A stretch of 64,000 bases of DNA, from contig NZ_NEJP01000024.1 of the NCBI RefSeq assembly GCF_002113125.1, forward strand, positions 1 through 64,000. The letters run 5' to 3'. Of the stretch, positions 54,201-63,400 are shown in pieces. Each line of letters opens with the position of its first letter. Position 1 is the first letter of the stretch. The notes below the pieces were generated by a model. The model worked only from the letters and a program-made list of their open reading frames with translations, searched no databases and had not been told where the DNA came from. This stretch comes from Pseudomonas sp. B20(2017) (GTDB taxonomy: Bacteria; Pseudomonadota; Gammaproteobacteria; Pseudomonadales; Pseudomonadaceae). Position numbers and translations under genes: made by a program.

Positions 54201-54452
54201 CTCGGCCCGTTGCCGCCAGCCATGGAAACCCGCCACCTTGACCAGCCGCGCCAGCAGCATCGACTGTTGCACCAGCAGCGTGTCCAGCGCCGCTTGCAGA
54301 CGCTGCGGGTCGAGGTCACCGTCGATGACCAGACTCAGCCAGCGCAGCGCCTCGCCGCAGGTCGCCGTGGTCGACAAGCGTTCAACCACCGCCTGCTGCT
54401 CGGGGGTCAGGGCGAAACCCGGATCCTGCGTGTCCATCGATACGTCGTTCAT
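51225..54452 (-). CDS. Pyoverdine NRPS: interface domain-A(Asp)-T
   Basis: 1075 residues. Residues about 10-450 are a condensation-superfamily domain without the catalytic HHxxxDG (the site reads VARHSADEPT near 145); this fits the 'interface' domain described for siderophore beta-hydroxylase modules. The A domain (about 460-900; TSGSTGVPKG near 605) gives the pocket code D-L-T-K-I-G-H-V-G-K, the classic Asp code. T has DFFAAGGHSLLVIK near 985. A charged helical tail (about 1035-1075, PEDKARLAEQARQLQAAKAA) ends the protein with no E or TE domain. Its ATG overlaps the upstream NRPS stop by 4 bp. Confidence 0.9.
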   Translation of the reverse strand: MNDVSMDTQDPGFALTPEQQAVVERLSTTATCGEALRWLSLVIDGDLDPQRLQAALDTLLVQQSMLLARLVKVAGFHGWRQRAEGAERFPLTVQSGEQSADEVRAKIEEWAARAFVIGESQNTQAVLYRLAPQQWQLVLGVARHSADEPTLNLIRQHLQQACGQAPATEEDEAGEFAQYLEWRSEVVLDEDAATARSYWQNHLHGVQADTATPWLASRISGGASAADARQSLTLEPALRDGLQRLAETLEQPLATLLQGAWWVLLARLSGRDQMLVGVRHDSRADYDYFARATGVFERTLPLQVTLPGTTTFSQWLVELNATLEEQRTWQEYWAPELAAEAARPAYGFALGRTIRTETVDGLRWTPDPVALVQRDAFEWSLQVELNDADGLEALRLNFAGDRYPTAVARTVLEQFGVLLASIVAQPQAELAQLNLLGAAETRRLLAINPPMQALADNRYLPQRIADFASRTPEAIALTDNQQQLSYSQLQAQVEQLAKGLIAQGLGRDAIVALALPRSADLVIAMLAAWRIGAAYLPLDVQWPQARQALMLEQAGAALLLTDAAHPGGWEGQPLKASTLAEVSGAADAPLSALETRGNDIAYVLFTSGSTGVPKGVVIEHRQLLNYTAQASEALGLASCRHVGFSSTVAADLGNTALFGALFNGATLHVASDEQMQDGALFADYLQQQQIDCLKIVPSHLAALLDGERATVPGTLILGGEPIAAPLIERIARLRSDCRVFNHYGPTESTVGVLVHPLSLSGDIADCAALSQVLGNNQVYVLDADLRLAPVGVIGELYLGGAQLCRGYLNAPADAQTFIQSPFDPAQRLYRTGDLARYRPDLSIQLHGRRDQQVKVRGFRIELAEIEAELLRLPQVSEALVLPAASAEQGLLAFAVAQGVTSDLPQTLRNELAARLPGVMVPQHLQLLERFPRLANGKIDRKALQQLAASAADDEGQAPRDALEQLLAARMGQLLGLERLGIDRDFFAAGGHSLLVIKLVAGIRKLLQCDVHPGLVFDHPTVASLALALRAVESSPGQLEKLAQVRLRMDAMSPEDKARLAEQARQLQAAKAAQNG

Positions 54453-57400
54453 GCTCCGGTTTCCTCGGTATTCAATGCGTCCTGGGCGTTCGGTTCGGTC
54501 GACGCCGGGCGTGCAAGGCTGCTGTGGTCATACATGTCACCCATGGCGACGACGATTTTGCGCGGCCCCTCGAAAGGATCGCGGGCATGGGCCACCAGCA
54601 TGTTGTCGAGCAGGATCACATCGCCCTTCTGCCAGTCGAAGCGCACCGCGCACTCTTCGTACAGATCACCGATGCGCTGCATCACTTCGTCCTCGATCGG
54701 TGTGCCGTCGCCGTAGAACACATGACGCGGCATGCGCTCCAGACCGAACATCGACAGCAGGTCTTCACGCACATCTGGCTCCAGCCAGTAGATGTGGTGC
54801 AGTTGCACCTGGTTGAAGAACGATTTCGCGCCAGTGATTGGGTGACGGATCACCGCCGGCCCAGGGGTGCGGGTCTGTAACTCGTTGTTGTCGAGCCAGC
54901 GCCACTGGATACCGCCGGCCCGGCAACGGGCCTCGACTTCGGCGCGGTCTTCGGTCTTGAAGAAGTGCTGCCACGACACATCGAGGTTGTCGGTAAAAGT
55001 GCGCACGTACAGCAAGCCCTTGGACTCGAACTTGTCGCGCAGGTCCGCCGGCAGTTTTTCGTACATCAACCGGCAATCCACCACCGGCGTCGCACCACCG
55101 ACCGGCGCGGCCACTTCGCAATAGAACATCTGCTTGCGCGGCCAGCGATCCTGATGGGAGCTCTCGTTGTGGAACAGGATCATCTTGCGTTCCGGGTACG
55201 GCGTGGAGCGGTAGGTGTTCTTGCCGCCCTCTTTCTTCGGCAGGTCGCCGTACTGGCCGTACAGCCCCGGCTGGACCGCTTCGGCGAAGGCTTCGAAACC
55301 CTGGATGCCATCCAGCTCGAAACCGCGGAACAGGATGCCGGCGTGTTCGGCCAGCTTCTGCTCGATCAAGGGCCGGTTGTGGTGGATCCACTCGACCAGA
55401 TCCAGATGCGGCTCGTTCGGCTCCATCAGCAGCGGGAACGGCTGTGGCGCGCACAGCAGCGATTCACGCACAGGTTGCGGGCGAACCTTGGCGACCGGGG
55501 TGGCGGAACGTTTGAGGAACTTGCCGAGCTTGTCGGCCTTGGCTCCGGGGGCGGCGGTGGACGCGGTGGCCACTGCGCGGTTGTCGACTGGCATGCTGAT
55601 AGCTCCCAATTGAATGTCCTGATCAGCGACGATCTGTTCCAACAGGGCTATCCAGGCCTTGACCAGGTACTGAATGCGCTCGTGTCCGAACAAGGTTGTG
55701 GCGAATTGCCAATTACCCAGCAATTGCCCTTCTTCTTCGTCAACGAACAATGCCATGTCGAATTTAGAATGCGTCTGCAGTGCCGCCAGCGGCTCGACGC
55801 TCAGGTCACCCATCGATTGCGTGCGTCCCGGCAGGTTGTTCATCACGAACAACACCTGCACCAGCGGGTTCATGCCCTTGTGCCGAGGCACGCCACAGGA
55901 CTCGACGATCATGTCCAGCGGCAGGTCCTGATGCTCCAGCGCACCCAGCAGGTTGTCCTGGGTGCCGGCGAGGAATGCCGAGAAGCGTGCTTGCGCATCG
56001 AAGCGTGAGCGCAGCGGCAGCACGTTGACGAAAAACCCGATCAGGCGCTCCAGCTCCGGCTGCTCACGCCCGGCGACGTCGGCGCCGACCAACACATCGT
56101 CACGGCCGCCGAACCGATGCAACAACACCTGAAACGACGCCAACAGCGTGCTGTACAGGGTCACACCGGCTTCACCCGACAATTTGCGCAGTGCCTGGCT
56201 CAAGTCCGGTGTCAGGCGGAACTGCACCGCATCGCCATCGTAGGACGCGGACTGCCCGCGCGGCTTGTCCAGCGGCAGATCGAGCTGGCCGCTGTAGCCA
56301 TCCAGCCGCTCCTTCCAGTACGCCGCCTGCTGGCCGAGAATCCCGCGTTGTTCGAGTTCCTGCTGCCACAGGGCAAAGTCGGAGTACTGCACTTCCAGCG
56401 CCGGCAGTGGCGTCGCGTCGCCCGCCTTGCCCAGTTCGTAGATCTGCACCAGTTCATTGATCAGCACCCCCATCGACCAGCCGTCAGAGATGATGTGGTG
56501 CATCGAGAACAGCAGCACATGCTCGGTCGCCGACAGATGCAGAATCCGTCCACGCCACAGCGGCGCCTGCTCCAGATCGATCGGTGTGCGGGCGTTGTCC
56601 AGCGCCGCTTGCGCCACATGTTCCTCCTGGGCGCTGCGGGACAGGCCGGACAAGTCGATGACCGGGAAGTCCACCTCGACCTGCTCGCAGATCACGGCAA
56701 TCGGATCGCCTTCATCATCCTGTGAGTACGCCGTGCGCAGCACTTCATGCCGCTGCACGACCTCGGCAAAACTGCCCACGAACCGCTCGGCCGACAGCTC
56801 GCCGCGCAAGCGCAAGGCCAGCGGCATGCCGTAGGCGGAACTGCCGCCGGACAACTGCTCGGCCACCCACAGACGACGTTGCACCAGCGACAGCGGTGCC
56901 GTCTGCTTACTGCCAAAAGCCTTGAGCGGCACGCTCTGACTGCCGGCGCCGACGTCTTCTTGGGCCTGACTCATCCAGGCCGCCAGATCCTTCAGACGCG
57001 GATGGTTGAACAGATCCCGCAAACTCAACGGGCTGCTGCCCAGTTTGCGCAAGCGCGATATCGCCTGCGTCGCCAGCAGCGAGTGGCCACCCAGTTCGAA
57101 GAAATGATCCTCGCGGCCCACGCGGTCAAGCTCCAGAACGTTCTGCCAGATCGTCGCGATCTGCTGCTCCAGCGCCCCCACCGGCGCGACAAACTCACCA
57201 CTCGCGGCGCCCGCTTCGACGCCAGGCAGTGCCTTGCGATCGATCTTGCCGTTGGGAGTCAGCGGCAGGCTGGCGAGGAACAAGACATGGGCCGGGATCA
57301 TGTAGTCCGGCAAATGTTCCTTCAAACGAGCCTTGAGCTCGTCACGCAGCACACCCTGCGCAGTCGAATCACCGCCGGCCACAGCAGGATCGTCGTAAAC

Positions 57401-60400
57401 CACATAAGCCACCAGTTGCGCACTCACCGCCCCCGGTTGCGCAATCACCAGCGACTGCTGCACACCCGGCACCTGCATCAGACGGGCCTCGATTTCTCCC
57501 AGCTCGATGCGGAATCCGCGGATCTTCACCTGATGGTCGATACGGCCGACGTACTGCAAGGTGCCGTCGGGCTGATAACGGGTCAGGTCACCGGTGCGGT
57601 ACAGGCGCTCGCCATTGCCGGCGAACGGATTCGGCACAAACTTCTCGGCCGTCATCGCCGCGCGGCCTAGATAGCCACGGGTAACCCCGGCGCCAGCCAG
57701 ATACAGCTCGGCGGCGACACCCAGCGGTGCCGGTTGCAGATCGGCGCCCAGCAGGTAGCTGGCGGTGCCGGTCAGCGGCCGGCCGATATTCGCCTGACCA
57801 CCCGCCTCGCGACGGGTCCAGGTCGAATAGGTGGTGTCTTCGGACGGGCCATAGAGATCGTAAACGTGCGCAATGTTTGCCTGCCGGTACAGCGTGTCCA
57901 CCAGGCTTTGCTTGAGCGGTTCACCGGCCAGATTGATGATGCGCACGCTCGACGGAATATCGCCGGCGTCCTGCAAGGCATTGATCGCCGAAGGCACGGT
58001 ATTGATCAGGCGCACCTGATCACGGGCCGGCAGATTCGGCAGTTCCAGGGCGTTGCGGGCGATGATCAGCGAGCCGCCGTTGGCCAGGGTCACGAACAGC
58101 TCCCACACCGACAGGTCGAAGCACACCGAAGTCGATGCCAGCACACCTTGAATGTCGTCGCGGCTGTAGACGCCCTTCGACCACTCAATCAGCGCCTGGA
58201 CGTTGCGATGGGTGATCGACACGCCTTTCGGCTTGCCGGTGGAACCGGAGGTGTAGATCACGTACGCAAGGTTGTCAGCGGTCACTGCGGTGGCCGGCGC
58301 CTGACTGCCATAAGCCGTCAGGTCCAGTTGATCCACGCGCAGCACCTGAGTGTCGCCACCGACATTGAGTTGCGCGGCCACTTCGGTCTCGGACAACAGC
58401 ACCCGTGCACGGCTGTCCTCAAGCATGTAGGCCACGCGATCCGCCGGGTAATCCGGGTCCAGCGGAACATAGGCGCCACCGGCCTTGAGCACCGCGAGCA
58501 AGGCGACCAACAGGCTGTCGGAACGCTGCATGGCCACGCCGACCCGCACTTCCGGGCCGACCCCGGATTCGATCAACCTGTGCGCGAGGCGGTTGGCCCG
58601 GGCATGGATTTCCCGGTAGCTGAACGTCTGCTGTGCAAACGTCACGGCCAGTGCATCCGGCTGGGCAGCGACCTGGCGGTCGATCATCTGATGGATGCAC
58701 AACGCGTCGACGTTGGCGCTTTCGATGTGATTCCAGTCATGCAACATCCGTTGTTGCTCGGCGTCTTCCAGCAGGTTCAACTCACCCAGGCAACGTTCGG
58801 CATTGACGCTCATCTGCATCAGCAGTTGCTGCAACTGGCACGCCAGTTTCACCACGCTGTTTGCGGCAAAGCGGTTGTTCTGATAACCGAAGTGCACGGT
58901 CATCTGCTCGTCGAGGTTGACCATCAGCGTCAGCGGGTAACTGGTCTGCTCGTAGCGGTCGGCTTCGCCGAACTTCAGATCCTGGGATTCGGCCTGTTGC
59001 AAGGCTTCGGCAATCGGGTAGTTCTCGAACACCAGAATGTTGTCGAACAGCGCTTCACCGCCCTGCCCGGCCCAACGCTGGATGTCGAACAGCGGCGTGT
59101 GTTCCTGCTCGCGCAGCAGCAGGTTCTGCGCCTGCACCTGTTGCAACCATTCGGACAACGGCTGCTCGGCACGCGGGCTGGCGATCACCGGCAAGGTGTT
59201 GATGAACAGACCGATCTGCCCCTCGACCCCGCTCAACTGCGCCGGACGCCCGGACACCGTGGCGCCGAAGCTGACGGTCGACTGGCCGGTGTAACGCTGC
59301 AACAGCAACAGCCACGCCGCCTGCACCACGGTGTTGACCGTGACTTTCTGCGCACGGGCGACCCGGTTCAGGTCAGCGGTCGCCACCGTGTCCAGCGTCA
59401 GCAGGTATTCGCCTTGCCCGGTGACTGTTGAATCGTCGGTGCGCGGCAGGCTGTCGCCCAGATAGGTCGGCGCATCGAAGTCGGCCAGTTGGCCCTTCCA
59501 GAAGTTCTCGGTGACCTGCGCGTCCTGCTGCGCCAGCCACTCAATGTAATCGCGATAACGACCGGCTCCGGCAAGCGGGGCCACGCCGTGGTAGCGCTGC
59601 AACACTTCGCCCAGCAACTGCGAGTTGCTCCAGCCGTCCATCAGGATGTGATGGCTGGTATAGATCAGGTGATAGCGTGCGGCGGCGACTTGCACCACCA
59701 CCAGACGCAGCAGCGGTGCGCTGTGCAGATCGAAACCCTGCACCCGTTGCGCCTGCTCCAGTTCACTCAAGGCCTGATCCAGATCGCTGCGCTCGCGCCA
59801 GTCCAGCACAGTGAACGGCACCGGCAGATCCTTGTGCACCACTTGCAGCGGACGAGTGAACTCACCTTCCCAGACAAAACCGCTGCGCAGTACGTCGTGA
59901 GCATCCAGTGCCGCTTGCCAGGCATCGCGGAAGCGCTCGACCTGCAGGCCGTCGACGGCGACGCACATCTGGTTGATGTAATCGCCCGCCTGCTGCTCGT
60001 ACAGGCTGTGGAACAGCATGCCCTGCTGCATCGGCGAGAGCGGATACAGATCCTGCACTTCCCGCGCCGGGATCGTCAGTGTGTCGAGTTGCGCCTGCGT
60101 CACGCCGGCCAGCGGGAAGTCCGAAGGCGTCAGGCCTTCGCTGCCCGGGGTCAGGCAATGGCCGATCAGTGCCGCCAGTTCGTCGGCGTAATCCTGTGCA
60201 AGCCGCTCGATGGTTGAGCTGTCGAAGCGCTCCGAACTGAACGTCCAACCCACACGCAACTCGCCGCCGTACACCTGACCGTTGAGGGTCAGCCAGTTGC
60301 CCAGTGGCGCGTCGGGGCTCTGATCAAGACCGGCGTTCTCCGGCGTCGGCGCGAACAGCGCGCCGTCATCGGCCTCGAAGCTGCCGTCGAACTGACCGAG

Positions 60401-63400
60401 ATAGTTGAAGGTGATGCGCGGGGTCGGCAACGCCTTCAGGCTGCTTTGCGCGTCGGCATCGCCGAGGTGACGCAATGCACCGAAACCGATGCCCTTGTTC
60501 GGGATCGAGCGCAGTTGTTCTTTGATCTGTTTGATCGAATCGCCCGCGCCTTCGGCCGGGGTCAGACGCACCGGGAACAGACTGGTGAACCAGCCCAAGG
60601 TGCGGGTCAGGTCGACGCCGTCGAACAGCTCTTCACGACCGTGACCTTCCAGTTGAATCAGCGTCGATGCGTGCCCGCTCCAGCGCCCGATGACCCGGGC
60701 CAGCGCGGTCAGCAGCAGGTCGTTGACCTGGGTGCGATAGGCCGCCGGGGCTTCTTGCAACAGTTGTCGGGTCAGGTTCGCATTGAGGCGGGTCTGCACG
60801 GTCTGCGCCAGACGGTTCTGTTGGCCGGCGTCAAGGCGTTTGCACGGCAGATCGGTGCTGACGTCGCTCAGGCAGGCCTGCCAGTACGCCAGTTCTTCCT
60901 GCAACGCCGGGCCGTTGGCGTAGCGTTGCAAGTGTTCGCTCCAGTCCTTGAAGGCACTGGTCTTGGCCGGCAGGCTCAGGGCCTGACCGTTGATGGCTTG
61001 CTGATAGGCGCTCTGCAGATCTTCCAGCAGAATCCGCCACGACACGCCGTCCACTGCCAGGTGATGGATCACCAGCAACAGACGTTGCGTGCCGTCAGCC
61101 AGGTTGGCCAGCACCGCCCGCAGCAACGGACCGTTTTGCAGGTCGAGGCTGCGCTGGGCGCGGTTGCCCAACGCTTCGAGATCCGCGATGTCGGCAATGG
61201 TTTCCTGCCAGAGCAGGTCTTGCGCCAATGCGTCCACCGCCAGGTGTTCGGCCTGCCAGACGCTGCCCTGCTGGCTGAAGCTCAGACGCAAGGCATCGTG
61301 ATGAATGACCAGCGCTCGCAGCACTTGCTCAAGCGTGTCGGCCGCCAGCCGTTGATTCGGCTTGAGCAGCACCGACTGGTTCCAGTGGTGACGCTCGGGA
61401 ATCTCGTCCTCGAAGAACTGCTGCTGGATCGGCAACAGCAACGCCGGGCCGGTGACCGGCTGCTGATCGATGGTCGACTCGCTGTCACCGATCTGCGCCA
61501 CCAGTGCCAGACGCTGGATGGTCTGGTGCTGGAACAGGTCTTTGGGATTCAGGCGGATACCGGCCTGACGGGCACGGCTGACCACCTGGATCGAGATGAT
61601 CGAATCGCCGCCCAGCTCGAAGAAGTTGTCGTTCAGACCGACTTGCGGAAGCTTCAGCACGTCTTGCCAGATCTCGGCCAGACGCTGCTCCATGACGCTT
61701 TGCGGCGCCTGATAAACCTGTTGCGACTGACTGGCGTCCGGCGACGGCAAGGCACTTCGGTTGAGCTTGCCGTTGGCGGTCAATGGCAATTGTTCGAGCA
61801 GCAACAGGTGCGCCGGAATCATATGATCCGGCAGGTTTTCCTTGAGTTCGGCGCGCACGCGGTCGCGCCACTCGGCTTGTTCGACGGTGCTGGCTTGCAG
61901 CACCTCGGCATTGCTCGGCACCAGGTACGCGACCAGTTGCTGACCGCTCAAACCCGGTTGCGCCAGCACCACGGCCTGACGCACGGCGGATTGCTCCAGC
62001 AACTGCGCTTCGATCTCACCGAGCTCGATGCGGAAACCGCGAATCTTCACCTGATGGTCGATCCGCCCGATGTATTCGATCACACCGTCGGCGCGATAGC
62101 GCGCCAGGTCGCCGGTGCGATACAGACGCCCACCATCGGCGGCAAACGGATCGGGAATAAAGCGCAGCGTGGTCAGGTCCGGACGGTTCAGATAACCCCG
62201 GGCCAGACCGGCACGACCGACGTACAGCTCACCGATGCAGCCCTTGGCCACCGGGTTCAGGTCGCCATCGAGCAAGTACCACGACAGGTCAGGGATCGGC
62301 TCGCCGATCGGACTGCTGGCGTCACGTTGCAGATCGGCCAGCGAAATCGGCCAATAGGTTACGTGAACCGTGGTTTCGGTGATGCCGTACATGTTGATCA
62401 GTTGCGGCGTCTGATCACCGAATCGCTCGAACCATGGGCGCAGGCTCTTGACCTCCAGCGCCTCGCCGCCGAACACCACGTAACGCAGCGACGGTTGCAT
62501 CGCCGCGTGTTCCGGGGCGCACGCCACTTGCATCAGTTGCTTGAACGCCGACGGTGTCTGGTTGAGGACGGTGATCCCTTCACGGCACAGCAAAGCGTAG
62601 AAATCTTCCGGCGAGCGGCTGGTCTCGTACGGCACCACCACCAGTTTGCCGCCGTACAGCAGCGCCCCGAAGATCTCCCACACCGAAAAGTCGAACGCGT
62701 AGGAATGGAACAGGCTCCACACGTCCTGTGGGCCGAAATCGAACCATGCATCGGTGGCTTCAAACAGGCGCAGCACGTTGCGGTGAGCCAGCAAGGTGCC
62801 CTTCGGCTGACCGGTAGAGCCGGAGGTGTAGATCACGTAAGCCAGATTGTCCGGGCTCATGTTCACTTGCGGATTGGCGTCGCTGTAGCTTTCCAGACCA
62901 TCGCGATCCTGATCGAGCATCAGGCTGCGCACCGAGTCCGGCACCGGCAGACGGCCGAGCAGATGACTCTGGGTCAGCAGCAGGCCGATGCCGCTGTCGC
63001 CGATCATGTAGGCCAGGCGTTCTTCGGGATAGCTCGGGTCAAGCGGCACATAGGCGCCGCCGGCCTTGAGGATCGCCAGCAGGCCGACCAGCATGTCCAG
63101 GCTGCGCTCCACCGCCAGGCCGACGCGCACGTCCGGGCCGACACCGCTGGCAATCAGCTTGTGGGCCAACTGGTTGGCACGGCTGTTCAGTTCACCGTAG
63201 CTCAAGACCTGCTCGCCATAGGTCACGGCAACCGCCTGCGGCCCACGTTCGGCCTGGGCTTCGATCAGCGTGTGCAGGCAGCGTTCGCTCGGGAAATCGA
63301 CGGTGGCCGGGTTCCATTGCAGCAGCGTGGCCTGATGCTCGGCGGCGTCATGCAGCGGCAGATCGGCGATGCGTTGTCCGGCGTCGGCGACGATGCCGTC

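Noticed and set aside
51399-54716. 1105-residue ORF antisense to the NRPS genes
   Set aside because: Arg/Gln/His-rich shadow without motifs, overlapping a perfectly motif-bearing NRPS.
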